Of a stretch of 64,000 bases of DNA, positions 36,802 through 46,564 are shown piece after piece. Every line of letters starts with the position of its first letter. The first letter of the stretch is position 1. Source of the stretch: an uncultured Pseudomonadota bacterium (GTDB taxonomy: Bacteria > Pseudomonadota > Gammaproteobacteria > Burkholderiales > Methylophilaceae); assembly GCA_903876765.1 (NCBI GenBank), contig CAIRBH010000015.1, forward strand, positions 48,423 through 112,422, given 5' to 3'. The notes beneath the pieces are model-generated. The model did not search any database, was not told the origin of the DNA, and saw only the letters and a list, made by a program, of their open reading frames with translations. A program made the position numbers and the translations under genes.

Positions 36802-37191
36802 TTAATACGTCCCCGCTTGAATAAATTCTACTTTATAGCCATCTGGGTCTTCTACAAATGCAATCACCGTACTGCCATGTAACATAGGCCCAGCCTCACG
36901 TACCACCTTGCCGCCAGCCTTTCTTACCGCCTCACAGGCTTGATACGCATCGTCAATTTCCAATGCGACATGGCCATAGGCCTTACCCATATCATAACTT
37001 TCTACACCATAATTGTAGGTGAGTTCTAGCACCGTGTGAGTTGCTTCATCACCATAGCCGACAAAGGCTAGACTAAATTTTCCTTCAGGAAAATCATGCT
37101 GGCGCAGCACTTTCATGCCGAGGATTTCAGTATAAAACTTGATTGAACGCTCCATATTACCTACACGGAGCATGGTGTGTAGCATACGCAT
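36802..37191 (-). CDS. gloA: lactoylglutathione lyase GloA
   Basis: Glyoxalase I isomerises the methylglyoxal-glutathione hemithioacetal to S-lactoylglutathione. The 129-residue length matches the short nickel-type bacterial enzymes. The metal ligands are visible: His5 in [11 protein letters not shown], a glutamate in [12 protein letters not shown], a histidine in YGHVALEID and the final glutamate in DGYKVEFIQ. The two betaalphabetabetabeta modules are complete. It lies 15 bases after the ferredoxin gene on the same strand and may be cotranscribed. Confidence 0.95.
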   Translation of the reverse strand: MRMLHTMLRVGNMERSIKFYTEILGMKVLRQHDFPEGKFSLAFVGYGDEATHTVLELTYNYGVESYDMGKAYGHVALEIDDAYQACEAVRKAGGKVVREAGPMLHGSTVIAFVEDPDGYKVEFIQAGTY

Positions 37192-37206
37192 ATTAAATCC
37201 CTATTA

Positions 37207-37955
<749 letters not shown>

Positions 37956-37959
37956 CTAT

Positions 37960-38553
37960 TTATTCTTTTTTAACTTGTAGTAAATGATAAAAAACATGAC
38001 CTGCTTTACTTTGCTTGATAATTTTCCAATGTTGCATCAACCCTATATTTTCATTGAGTTCGGCCTGATCTAATGCGTATTCCGCCTCGACGTAAACCAA
38101 GCCTTTTGCATGTAAATGATTGGCGATAATAGGCAGTATTTTAGGCAGCCAAGCTTGATTATAGGGTGGGTCTAAAAAAATAAGGTTAAATTTTAACGTA
38201 TTTTGCTTTAAAAATTGTAAAGCATCTTGATGCAGTATTTCTGCGTTGTTGGCCTGCAGCAGTTGTTTATTGCTGATTAAGGCATGGTAGGCTGGCAAAT
38301 ATTTTTCGACCAAGGTTGCGCTAACAGCACCTCGAGATAACGCCTCAAAACCCATCACCCCAGTACCAGCGAATAAATCTAAGCAATGCAGGCCAGTTAA
38401 ATCTTGCCCTAGCCAATTAAAGACCGTCTGCCTGACGCGCTCTGGGGTTGGTCGCAAACCTTCAGCGTCAGGGAACTTGATTAGCCGACTACGCCACTCA
38501 CCCGCATTAATTCTAACCGTATTGAGCTTTTTTGCTGTTACTTTTGCCAACAT
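37960..38553 (-). CDS. rsmD: 16S rRNA (guanine966-N2)-methyltransferase RsmD
   Basis: RsmD methylates N2 of G966 in 16S rRNA with SAM. The 197-residue protein has the N-terminal GEWRSRLIKFPDAEGLRPTPERVRQTVFNWL segment, the SAM loop CLDLFAGTGVMGFEALSRGA and the catalytic DPPY motif (LIFLDPPYNQAWL). The length is standard. It lies between the M16 peptidase pair and coaD, all on the minus strand, a common proteobacterial order next to ftsY. Confidence 0.95.
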   Translation of the reverse strand: MLAKVTAKKLNTVRINAGEWRSRLIKFPDAEGLRPTPERVRQTVFNWLGQDLTGLHCLDLFAGTGVMGFEALSRGAVSATLVEKYLPAYHALISNKQLLQANNAEILHQDALQFLKQNTLKFNLIFLDPPYNQAWLPKILPIIANHLHAKGLVYVEAEYALDQAELNENIGLMQHWKIIKQSKAGHVFYHLLQVKKE

Positions 38554-38583
38554 TCAACCTAAGCCTTAATTTTTCAGTGTGTG

Positions 38584-39909
38584 CTATTGAGCACTCGGCT
38601 CACCCACTATCACTGTAACAAAATTTTCTGGCTTAAGGCGACGATTAAATGCTTCTTTAATTTGCGCTGCTGTCACGCTGGCTACATTTTTATTGTAATC
38701 GTCTAAATAACTAAGCGGCAATTGATAAAAGCCTATGATCGCCAAGTAATCTAAAATCTTGCTGTTGCTGTCGATACGCATAGGAAAACCGCCAATAATA
38801 TTGGCTTTGGCGGCGGTTAATTCAGCTTCGGTGACGCCGTCTTTGAGAAATTTATTTAAAGTCTCACGTACTAATTTAAGCGCGTCTTCAGCTTGATCTT
38901 TTTTGGTTTGCAGGCCAATTTGAAAAGGTCCTAAATCAGCCATAGGCATAAAATAGCTATAAACGCTGTAGACTAAGCCTCGCTTTTCACGCACTTCTTC
39001 GGTCAAGCGAGAAACAAAACCGCCACCGCCTAAAATGTAATTGCCCACATAAAGAGGAAATAAATCTGGGTCGCCACGCTTAATGCCTAGATAGCCTAGC
39101 AAAATATGGGATTGCGAGGCAGGATGCACAATGCGTTTTTCTATTGCTTGGGTAGGATAAGTGACAGCAGGGATCACTGCGACCTCGGTCGCTTGCGGCA
39201 TGCCACTGGCCACATTTTCTGCAATTGCCTTAGCTTGCTCTCTTGTCAAATCACCCATCATGGCGATCACCGCGCCTTTTGCGCTGTAATATCTTGCATA
39301 AAAATCTTGTAAATCTTGACGTTTAATTTTTGCCACACTGTCGACTTCACCGCTCTCGTCTAAGCTATAAGGATGTGTGCCATACAGCGCAGACATCAAA
39401 GCTTTGCTTGAAATACTCTCGGGCTGGGTTGCGGATTCTTGCAGCCCTGAAATAATGCGCGCTTTTTCACGGCTCAAGACCGCTTCAGGAAAGTCTGGCT
39501 TTTGTAAAATTTTGGCAAATATATCCAGCGCCTGTTGCTGCTCTCTAGCGCTACTTAAAGTGCGCAATTTAAAGCCAGCACGATCCCCATCAAAATCACC
39601 GCCTAAAATAGCCCCTATATCGGCCATACTGTTCGCAATCTGTTCGTCTGTCATACCTGCTGCGCCCAGAGACATCATGTATCTGGTGATGCCCGCTAAG
39701 CCAGATTTTTCTGCCGTGTCATGCACGCTACCAGCAGCAAAATTCACACTTAAATCAACGATGGGCAAATCATGATTTTCTACAAAATACACTTTTGCCC
39801 CTGTACTGGTCTGCCATTGCTGAATGTTGACTGCGGCCAATGCGTTTACTGAAAAGAGAGAAAACACTAGGCTAAGCACTAATATTTTAGTTATAGATTT
39901 AACATTCAT
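38584..39909 (-). CDS. M16-family peptidase-like protein, non-catalytic partner
   Basis: This 441-residue protein has an N-terminal signal peptide (about 1-25, ending NALAA) and the M16/insulinase fold, but lacks the zinc-binding HXXEH: the equivalent place reads SGLAGITRYMM. The C-terminal half keeps the GGGGFVSRLTEEVREKRGLVYSVYSYF segment characteristic of the non-catalytic chain, as in the mitochondrial processing peptidase alpha subunit. It probably pairs in the periplasm with the active subunit encoded 66 bases upstream. The substrate is unknown. Confidence 0.9.
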   Translation of the reverse strand: MNVKSITKILVLSLVFSLFSVNALAAVNIQQWQTSTGAKVYFVENHDLPIVDLSVNFAAGSVHDTAEKSGLAGITRYMMSLGAAGMTDEQIANSMADIGAILGGDFDGDRAGFKLRTLSSAREQQQALDIFAKILQKPDFPEAVLSREKARIISGLQESATQPESISSKALMSALYGTHPYSLDESGEVDSVAKIKRQDLQDFYARYYSAKGAVIAMMGDLTREQAKAIAENVASGMPQATEVAVIPAVTYPTQAIEKRIVHPASQSHILLGYLGIKRGDPDLFPLYVGNYILGGGGFVSRLTEEVREKRGLVYSVYSYFMPMADLGPFQIGLQTKKDQAEDALKLVRETLNKFLKDGVTEAELTAAKANIIGGFPMRIDSNSKILDYLAIIGFYQLPLSYLDDYNKNVASVTAAQIKEAFNRRLKPENFVTVIVGEPSAQ

Positions 39910-39975
39910 TATTTAACACCTTCAAATTAGCCAATTAAATTCCTGTCATTGGTCGAGCTAGCAAAATGCTCAAGC

Positions 39976-41337
39976 CTAGTGCACATGCGGCTTGCCTTTG
40001 GGTTTTGCATTGGGGTCTATAGGCTGCGGGTCTAGTGTTGCAATGCTTAAATTGTCTTGTAACAAATACTTTTTCGCCACCGCTTGCACTTGTTCGGCGG
40101 TCACTGCGCGCAATTTAGCTGGATAAGCATCTAAAATCTTCCATGAAAATCCAATACTTTCGACCGTGCCTATTTGCATTGCCTGATAAAACATGGAATC
40201 GCGCTGATAAACGTCCGCTGCTATTACCGCTGCTTTTACGCGGTCTAGCTCTTGCGTAGTCACGCCTGATTCTTTGACTTTTTCAATTTGCTGCAATAAT
40301 GCGGCTTCAAGCTCACGCACAGTTTTGCCTTCACTGGGCGTTCCATCTAACTCAAACAAGCTCAATCGCCCACGCGACATAATGTCGTAGCCGGCACTCA
40401 CATCAACAGCTAACTGGGTTTCACGTACTAATTTTTGATTAAGCCGCGCCGCAGGGTTGCCACTGAGCACCCCTGCCAACACTTCTAACGCATACGGCTC
40501 CCAATCTTGTTCTGGGTCAACCAAGGCGGGCACATGATAGCCCATCAATAAATAAGCTTGTTTAGCTGGCGCTTTGACTACAAGCCGACGTTCGCCAATT
40601 TGCCCAGGTTCTACTTGGGGCTTGCGCACTGGCAGCGGTTTGGCAGCTAGCTTGCCAAAATATTGTTGGGCTAACTGATACACTTCGTTGGCCTGCACAT
40701 CGCCCACCACCACTAAAGTCGCATTATTTGGTGCATACCAGTGGTTGTACCATTCACGTGCGTCTTCATAGGTCATATTCTCTAAATCATTCATAAAGCC
40801 AATCACTGGCCTTGCATAAGGATGAGCACGATAGGCCATGCCTTGAAACGCCTCGTTTACCATAGATTGAGGTTTGTCATCGGTGCGCCAACGGCGCTCT
40901 TCCATCACCACTTTAATTTCTTTATCGAACTCTTCTTTGCTTAATTGCAAATTAGCCATACGGTCAGCTTCTAGCTCAAACGATAAAGGCAATTGAGATT
41001 TTTCCAGTTGCTGAAAATAACAAGTGTAATCGCTACTGGTAAAGGCATTTTCCTTACCGCCTGCTGCGGCAATTAGCCGTGAAAACTGTCCTGCCTTTAC
41101 TTTTTTCGTGCCTTTAAACATCATGTGTTCTAGTACATGCGCCGCGCCAGTTTTGCCGTTGACTTCATCAATACTACCCGCGCGATACCAGACTTGCGAT
41201 ACCACTACAGGTGAACGATGGTCTTCTTGCACTATCAGTTTTAGGCCATTATTCAGCTTAAATTCCTGAATAGAGGCTGCGGCAAACACTGAGATTGGCA
41301 TGGCCAATATTAGAATTAATAAGCTTTTGATACGCAC
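39976..41337 (-). CDS. M16-family zinc metallopeptidase, catalytic subunit
   Basis: This 453-residue protein has a signal peptide (MRIKSLLILILAMPISVFAA) and an M16 catalytic domain with the inverted zinc motif HVLEH at 67-71 and the downstream glutamate region in EFDKEIKVVMEERR. The second M16 domain includes AARLNQKLVRETQLAVDVSAGYD. A His-rich tail (KPKGKPHVH) closes it. It probably forms a periplasmic heterodimer with the following non-catalytic paralogue, degrading peptides or processing envelope proteins. Confidence 0.92.
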   Translation of the reverse strand: MRIKSLLILILAMPISVFAAASIQEFKLNNGLKLIVQEDHRSPVVVSQVWYRAGSIDEVNGKTGAAHVLEHMMFKGTKKVKAGQFSRLIAAAGGKENAFTSSDYTCYFQQLEKSQLPLSFELEADRMANLQLSKEEFDKEIKVVMEERRWRTDDKPQSMVNEAFQGMAYRAHPYARPVIGFMNDLENMTYEDAREWYNHWYAPNNATLVVVGDVQANEVYQLAQQYFGKLAAKPLPVRKPQVEPGQIGERRLVVKAPAKQAYLLMGYHVPALVDPEQDWEPYALEVLAGVLSGNPAARLNQKLVRETQLAVDVSAGYDIMSRGRLSLFELDGTPSEGKTVRELEAALLQQIEKVKESGVTTQELDRVKAAVIAADVYQRDSMFYQAMQIGTVESIGFSWKILDAYPAKLRAVTAEQVQAVAKKYLLQDNLSIATLDPQPIDPNAKPKGKPHVH

Positions 41338-41606
41338 TTTGTACTTCTCCAGATTCTTGTGTAAGTGTCACTTTAAAACAGCTTGAATTATAGCGCGGCT
41401 AACTGCCTAGAGTTGGCATCATTGTCAATCCGCTTGTCTGACTGATTGTCTAGGCCATAGTTCAGTTCATTGATTGGCAGTAAAGATGTCTAATTTTTAT
41501 TATTAAAAATAATTATATGCATATACTGATAAAGTATTTTCACTTATTTAGATATCTTGATAAAGTGCGGACCTCACGTAATAAAATGAAAAATAAAGGC
41601 ATTCCA

Positions 41607-42851
41607 ATGAAACTCACAAAAAAACTCCTGCCACTAGTTGTGCTCTTAGCATCAGCTAACAGCTTCGCCACCGACGGCTACTTTGCTCACGGTTACGGCG
41701 TAAAATCTCAAGGGATGGGTGGCGTTGGCATTGCCTTACCACAAGATGCATTAGCCGCAGCTAGCAACCCTGCTGGACTAGGTTTAATTGGTGATCGCGT
41801 GGACGTTGGTGTGACATGGTTTAGGCCACAACGGCAAAGTGAAATTACTTCACCAAACCCAACGGCAAACACCTACAAAGCCAATGATAGAGAAAATTTC
41901 TTCATTCCTGAATTTGGCTACAACCGCCAAATTAACTCAGACGTGACCTTAGGCGTTAGCGTTTATGGCAACGGCGGCATGAACACCGATTATAAAAATG
42001 GCATACCATTGCTTAATGGTGGAACAAGTAACAAAACAGGCATCGATTTAATTCAACTGTTTGTGGCCCCTACTGCCACTTGGAAAGTGACGCCAGCAAA
42101 TACCGTGGGCCTATCGCTTAACTTAGCCTACCAACGCTTCAAAGCCAATGGATTGCAAAGCTTTACTGGCTATTCAACTTCATCGACCAATCTATCAGAC
42201 AATGGTTATGACAATTCCTACGGCGCTGGTGTGCATCTCGGTTGGATAGGTCAGCTCAATGATGCCGTGAGTTTAGGCGCAACTTACCAAAGTAAAACTT
42301 ATATGAGCAAATTTGATAAATACAAAGGTCTTTTTGCTGAGCAGGGTGATTTTGATATTCCCTCAAGCTATGGGCTTGGTATAGCGATAAAAGCGACTCC
42401 AACTCTGACGGTAGCGGCTGATGTACAGCGCATCAATTACAGTAAAGTGGCTTCAGTAGGTAATGCTTCATTAACTAATCTAGGTAATGGGCTAGGTGCT
42501 GATAATGGTGCCGGGTTTGGCTGGAAAGACGTCACAGCAGTTAAACTGGGGGCTAGTTATGCCTATAACGATGCACTGACATTGCGTGCCGGGTATAATC
42601 ACTCAACACAGCCTATTCGTAATACTGAAACCTTATTTAATATCTTAGCCCCAGGCGTAGTACAAGACCACGCGACCTTAGGTGCGACTTGGGTATTAGA
42701 AAACAAATCGGAAATTTCACTGGCCTATATGCATGCCTTTGAAAATAGCGTAAAAGGTAGTAATTCAGTACCTCTTGGATTTGGTAGCGGCAATGTTAAC
42801 TTGAAAATGTATGAAGACTCGCTAGGGATTGCTTACGGCTGGAAACTTTAA
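41607..42851 (+). CDS. FadL/OmpP1/TodX-family outer membrane transport protein
   Basis: This protein (414 residues from the chosen start) is an outer-membrane beta-barrel of the hydrophobic-compound channel family. A signal peptide KLTKKLLPLVVLLASANSFA is followed by TDGYFAHGYGVKSQGMGGVGIALPQDALAAASNPAGLG, the family N-terminal plug with the NPA motif. The rest alternates aromatic and polar residues, ending with GWKL. I chose the ATG at 41607 because AAAGG lies seven bases upstream and the signal peptide begins there; upstream codons add a non-signal stretch. Such channels import fatty acids or aromatic compounds. A strong terminator follows. Confidence 0.88.
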   Translation: MKLTKKLLPLVVLLASANSFATDGYFAHGYGVKSQGMGGVGIALPQDALAAASNPAGLGLIGDRVDVGVTWFRPQRQSEITSPNPTANTYKANDRENFFIPEFGYNRQINSDVTLGVSVYGNGGMNTDYKNGIPLLNGGTSNKTGIDLIQLFVAPTATWKVTPANTVGLSLNLAYQRFKANGLQSFTGYSTSSTNLSDNGYDNSYGAGVHLGWIGQLNDAVSLGATYQSKTYMSKFDKYKGLFAEQGDFDIPSSYGLGIAIKATPTLTVAADVQRINYSKVASVGNASLTNLGNGLGADNGAGFGWKDVTAVKLGASYAYNDALTLRAGYNHSTQPIRNTETLFNILAPGVVQDHATLGATWVLENKSEISLAYMHAFENSVKGSNSVPLGFGSGNVNLKMYEDSLGIAYGWKL

Positions 42852-42875
42852 CTTAAGTTATAATTTTACTCACAA

Positions 42876-42905
42876 AGCCGCACACATTATGTGTGCGGCT
42901 TCTTT
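42876..42905 (+). terminator. terminator of the FadL-like gene
   Basis: AGCCGCACAC (42876) and GTGTGCGGCT (ending 42900) form a perfect 10-bp stem with a 5-base loop, followed by TCTTTT. Confidence 0.88.
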
Positions 42906-42928
42906 TCAATAAGCGCAAGCACATTAAT

Positions 42929-43363
42929 ATGATCATAGACTGGAATCACTTCACCCCTTACACGGCGCTGGCTGGTGGCGCATTAATTGGCATTTCTGCA
43001 GCACTATTTGTATTATTTAATGGCCGCATTGCTGGCATTACTGGCATAGTAAGCGGCCTATTTAGACCGGTTATGCACGATAGTGGCTGGCGTATTGCAT
43101 TCACCTTGGGCTTAATTATTGCGCCTATGGTTTGGTTATTATTTGGCGAGCTGCCTAATATTCACATTGATGCGAGTTACAAGCTCCTTATCATCGCGGG
43201 CGTAATCGTAGGCTTTGGCGCTCGCTATGGCTCTGGCTGTACCAGCGGTCATGGTGTATGTGGCATTTCACGCTTATCTCCACGCTCTATGATTGCCACA
43301 CTGGCATTTATGGCCACAGGATTTTTAACCGTGTTTATCATGCGTCATATACTGGGGGCATGA
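42929..43363 (+). CDS. YeeE/YedE-family transporter, first half
   Basis: This 144-residue membrane protein has about four helices and the motif GFGARYGSGCTSGHGVCGISRLSPRS, whose cysteines are conserved in the sulfur-transport YeeE/YedE (DUF395) family. The chosen ATG at 42929 excludes an upstream in-frame start that lies within the terminator of the preceding gene. Here the family is split in two genes, as in PmpA/PmpB-like pairs; the second half overlaps or abuts the stop codon. Related proteins import thiosulfate or other sulfur species. The substrate is inferred only. Confidence 0.85.
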   Translation: MIIDWNHFTPYTALAGGALIGISAALFVLFNGRIAGITGIVSGLFRPVMHDSGWRIAFTLGLIIAPMVWLLFGELPNIHIDASYKLLIIAGVIVGFGARYGSGCTSGHGVCGISRLSPRSMIATLAFMATGFLTVFIMRHILGA

Positions 43364-43365
43364 AT

Positions 43366-43809
43366 ATGAAAAAACCTTTAGCTCATCTAGCCGTGCTGAT
43401 TTTCGCCTTAGTTGCAGGGCTCATATTTGGCCTAGGGCTAATTTTAGCTGGTATGGCCAACCCTGCCAAAGTACTGGCTTTTCTTGACTTAGCTGGCTTG
43501 TGGGATCCGTCACTTGGCCTAGTCATGGGCGGCGCAATTGCCATGAGCTTCATCGCCTATAGAATTGCGGGTAAACGTAGTAATAGTTTTTTGGGCTTGC
43601 CAATGAATATCCCCACTACACGCATTATCGATAAACGCCTAGTCTTGGGCAGCTTAATCTTCGGTATTGGCTGGGGCTTAGCAGGCATTTGTCCTGCGCC
43701 TGCTTTTGTCTTGTTAGGGGCAGCTAGCATAAAAGGTATAGTATTTTTAGTCGCCATGTTAGTCGGTATGGGCCTATTTGAATTGCTTGAAAGCCGCCAC
43801 AAAAATTAA
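43366..43809 (+). CDS. YeeE/YedE-family transporter, second half (DUF6691 type)
   Basis: This 147-residue membrane protein has about four helices and the signature GLILAGMANPAKVLAFLDLAGLWDPSL, then FGIGWGLAGICPAPAF with the conserved cysteine. It completes the transporter begun by the preceding gene. I chose the ATG at 43366, seven bases after a GGGGG ribosome site; an ATG at 43360 overlapping the previous stop is also possible and would add two residues. The pair probably forms one sulfur-compound channel in the inner membrane. Confidence 0.85.
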   Translation: MKKPLAHLAVLIFALVAGLIFGLGLILAGMANPAKVLAFLDLAGLWDPSLGLVMGGAIAMSFIAYRIAGKRSNSFLGLPMNIPTTRIIDKRLVLGSLIFGIGWGLAGICPAPAFVLLGAASIKGIVFLVAMLVGMGLFELLESRHKN

Positions 43810-43852
43810 GCTAAAATAGCGTCTATCTAATCTGTGAAACTTTTAACCAGCT

Positions 43853-44842
43853 ATGTTCGATTTTTTCAAAAAAAATAAATCACCCGACCCAGCGCAAACG
43901 TCTGAAATAGACGTCACCGCAACAGCAGAACAACCTCAATCTTGGAGCGAACGCCTTAAAAATAGTCTTAGCAAAACACGCAAACAATTAGGCAACCAAC
44001 TGGCTGGCCTGTTTGGTGGTGGCAAAATTGATGCGGAAGTTTATGAAGAATTAGAAACCATCCTCATTACTTCAGACGTAGGCGTGAACGCCACCAAAAA
44101 CTTACTTGCCGATATTAAAAATCGAGTTAAAGCGCAAAGTTTAGACGATACTGTGCAACTTAAAGCCGCCCTAAAAGAGGCGATGTCAGACTTACTCACC
44201 CCACTACAAAAACCTTTAGATACCAGCGGTCAAAAGCCATTCGTCATTATGCTGGCGGGGGTCAATGGCGCAGGCAAAACCACCAGCATAGGCAAATTGG
44301 CTTACGCGTTTCAGGCCCAAGGCAAGTCGGTTTTAATTGCCGCTGGCGATACTTTTAGGGCGGCAGCTCGCGAACAGCTGCAAATATGGGGTGAGCGCAA
44401 TAATGTACATGTGGTATCGCAAAGCAGCGGGGATGCCGCGGCGGTGATGTTCGATGCCATTCATTCTGCCATTGCCAAAAATATAGATATTGTACTGGCC
44501 GATACGGCAGGCCGCCTGCCCACCCAAATGCATTTAATGGAAGAAATCGCCAAAGTAAAACGCGTCATGGCCAAAGCGCTGCCAGGCGCACCGCATGAAG
44601 TGTTATTGGTATTAGACGCCAATACTGGGCAAAATGCCGTAAGCCAAGTCAAAACCTTTGATGATGCGTTAGGCGTCACGGGCTTGGTGCTCAGCAAGTT
44701 GGATGGTACGGCTAAAGGTGGCGTCATCGCAGCTATTGCCCAAGCGCGGCCTATTCCAATTCGCTATATAGGCATAGGCGAGGCGATTGATGATTTGCGT
44801 CCATTTAATGCCAGCGAATTTATTGATGCCATGATAGATTAA
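43853..44842 (+). CDS. ftsY: signal recognition particle receptor FtsY
   Basis: FtsY is the SRP receptor GTPase that docks nascent inner-membrane proteins at the translocon. The 329-residue protein has a short N-terminal A region (about 1-28), the helical N domain, and the G domain with MLAGVNGAGKTTSIGKLA (G1), AAGDTFRAAAREQL, VLADTAGRLPT (G3) and LVLSKLDGTAKGGV (G4), ending in GIGEAIDDLRPFNASEF. The A region is much shorter than in E. coli, as is usual in betaproteobacteria. It precedes ftsE-ftsX-rpoH, the conserved cell-division/heat-shock string. Confidence 0.97.
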   Translation: MFDFFKKNKSPDPAQTSEIDVTATAEQPQSWSERLKNSLSKTRKQLGNQLAGLFGGGKIDAEVYEELETILITSDVGVNATKNLLADIKNRVKAQSLDDTVQLKAALKEAMSDLLTPLQKPLDTSGQKPFVIMLAGVNGAGKTTSIGKLAYAFQAQGKSVLIAAGDTFRAAAREQLQIWGERNNVHVVSQSSGDAAAVMFDAIHSAIAKNIDIVLADTAGRLPTQMHLMEEIAKVKRVMAKALPGAPHEVLLVLDANTGQNAVSQVKTFDDALGVTGLVLSKLDGTAKGGVIAAIAQARPIPIRYIGIGEAIDDLRPFNASEFIDAMID

Positions 44843-44890
44843 GCCACTTTTGCTTACCGCCCTTTTAAAAGAATCAATTATTCTGCTTGT

Positions 44891-44920
44891 TTAAACGCTA
44901 ACGCCATTTAACGATATAAT
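44891..44920 (+). promoter_or_regulatory. ftsE promoter, apparently leaderless
   Basis: A perfect TATAAT (44915-44920) ends only seven bases before the ftsE ATG at 44928. A weak TTAAAC lies 18 bases upstream of it. Transcription would begin at or next to the start codon, and no Shine-Dalgarno is visible. Confidence 0.5.
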
Positions 44921-44927
44921 CCAACTC

Positions 44928-45614
44928 ATGATTAAATTTGACCATGTCACTAAACGCTACCCTGGTAGCGACGAAGCCTTAAGCCAGGTCAGTTTTACGA
45001 TTGAGGCGGGCGAACTGGTGTTTGTTACCGGCCATTCTGGTGCCGGCAAAAGTACTTTACTCAAATTAATCGCCGCCATTGAACGCCCAACTAGCGGCAC
45101 GGTGCTAATCGCCAATCAAAATATTAGCCAGCTTAGACCTAACGCTATCCCCTATATGCGCCGCAGATTTGGCTTAATTTTTCAAGATCACAAATTGCTC
45201 TACGACCGCAATTGTTTTGAAAATGTTATCCTGCCTTTGCACATTAATGACATCACTGGCCTAGATGCAGCAAAGCGGGTACGCGCCGCATTAGATAAAG
45301 TTGGCCTATTGCATAAAGAAAAAGCCATGCCGATTACTTTATCGGGTGGTGAGCAGCAACGGTTGGCGATTGCACGTGCGGTTGTCAGCAGGCCGTCAAT
45401 ATTGATTGCAGATGAACCCACTGGCAACCTAGATTCTAGCTATGCGGCAGACATTATGGGGATATTCCAAGCGTTTCACCAAGTGGGCGTCACGGTGATT
45501 GTTGCCACCCATGACGCGCTGGGCATGAGCACTGACCACAATCGGGTCTTGCATCTAGATCATGGTCAGCTAAAACCGACTGAATTTATACAAAACGGAC
45601 ATTCCAACGTATGA
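44928..45614 (+). CDS. ftsE: cell division ATP-binding protein FtsE
   Basis: FtsE is the ATPase of the FtsEX complex, which activates septal peptidoglycan hydrolases through periplasmic partners. The 228-residue ABC protein has Walker A GHSGAGKSTLLK (about 36-47), the Q-loop in GLIFQDHKLL, the signature LSGGEQQRLAIARA, and Walker B ILIADEPTGNLD, then the H-loop VATHD. The length is typical. Its last four bases overlap the ftsX start (ATGA). A TATAAT lies immediately upstream, so it may be expressed apart from ftsY. Confidence 0.97.
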   Translation: MIKFDHVTKRYPGSDEALSQVSFTIEAGELVFVTGHSGAGKSTLLKLIAAIERPTSGTVLIANQNISQLRPNAIPYMRRRFGLIFQDHKLLYDRNCFENVILPLHINDITGLDAAKRVRAALDKVGLLHKEKAMPITLSGGEQQRLAIARAVVSRPSILIADEPTGNLDSSYAADIMGIFQAFHQVGVTVIVATHDALGMSTDHNRVLHLDHGQLKPTEFIQNGHSNV

Positions 45615-46528
45615 TCAACTGGCTCAATCAGCATGTGCAAGCCATCAAACTTGTGCTCAATCGCATGGGGCATAATAAGTTATCTAGCTTTATGATTAGC
45701 CTAGTGATTGCTGTGGCAATGTGTATCCCTGGCATGTTTTACATGGGGGTAGATCATTTATCTAAACTCAGCAACCACATGCAAGATGAAACTGAAATCA
45801 GCCTTTTTCTTAAGCTAGATGCTAGCCCCAATGTGGCCGCAGAAATTGCGGCAAACTTAGCAAAAAACACGGCGATTAAACAATATCATCTGGTCAACAA
45901 AGAGCAAGCATGGCGGGAATTAAAGGCTAAAGCCGAGTCGAGTAAAATTGATACCGAAGTCAGCCAGCTAACAAAAAATCCCCTGCCCGATGCTTTTTTT
46001 ATACAAGCAAAATCTGCCGAGCCCGCTAGCCTAGAAGCACTCAAAAATGAGCTGCAAGCCATGTCTGGGGTAGACCAGGCGGTATTAAATGCGGAATGGG
46101 CGAGACGCCTCTCTAGCCTATTAGCCCTAGGCACAAAAATTATATTATTTATTGCAAGCTTACTAGCGCTAGCCTTATTGGTGATTATTGGCAACACCGT
46201 GCGTATGCAAATTTTGACGCAAAAAGAAGAAATTATCGTCAGTAAACTCATAGGTGCCACTACTAGTTTTATTAGAACCCCTTTTTTATATGCTGGCATG
46301 ATCTATGGCCTGCTGGGCGGTCTAGGCGCCATCCTTATCTTGTGCCTAATTGTGTTACTTTATAATCAATCCGTCACACAACTCTCACAGCTATACCATA
46401 GTGACTTTAGCCTAGCTTGGCTTAACAGCTCGCTTTACCTAGCGATTGTGCTTACCTCTGTGGTCATAGGCTGGCTGGGGTCTTACCTATCTGTCACCCG
46501 CGCTATTGCCGCTATCAAAATCGATTAA
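45611..46528 (+). CDS. ftsX: cell division membrane protein FtsX
   Basis: FtsX is the transmembrane partner of FtsE. The 305-residue protein has an N-terminal cytoplasmic stretch, a first helix near 28-48 (FMISLVIAVAMCIPGMFYMGV), a periplasmic domain of about 120 residues, and three more helices in the C-terminal half. Conserved pieces include ISLFLKLDASP and EWARRLSSLLALG. Coupling to ftsE through an ATGA overlap supports equal expression. rpoH follows 92 bases downstream behind a CIRCE operator. Confidence 0.95.
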   Translation: MINWLNQHVQAIKLVLNRMGHNKLSSFMISLVIAVAMCIPGMFYMGVDHLSKLSNHMQDETEISLFLKLDASPNVAAEIAANLAKNTAIKQYHLVNKEQAWRELKAKAESSKIDTEVSQLTKNPLPDAFFIQAKSAEPASLEALKNELQAMSGVDQAVLNAEWARRLSSLLALGTKIILFIASLLALALLVIIGNTVRMQILTQKEEIIVSKLIGATTSFIRTPFLYAGMIYGLLGGLGAILILCLIVLLYNQSVTQLSQLYHSDFSLAWLNSSLYLAIVLTSVVIGWLGSYLSVTRAIAAIKID

Positions 46529-46564
46529 GCTAGCCACTTAAATTTGTAGGGAACCATTTAGCCA

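Noticed and set aside
41517..41606. N-terminal extension of the FadL-like protein
   Set aside because: The 30 upstream residues are basic and not signal-like, while the ATG at 41607 has a ribosome site and starts a clean signal peptide.
42893..42928. Earlier start of the YeeE/YedE gene
   Set aside because: It lies within the terminator hairpin of the preceding gene and lacks a ribosome site.
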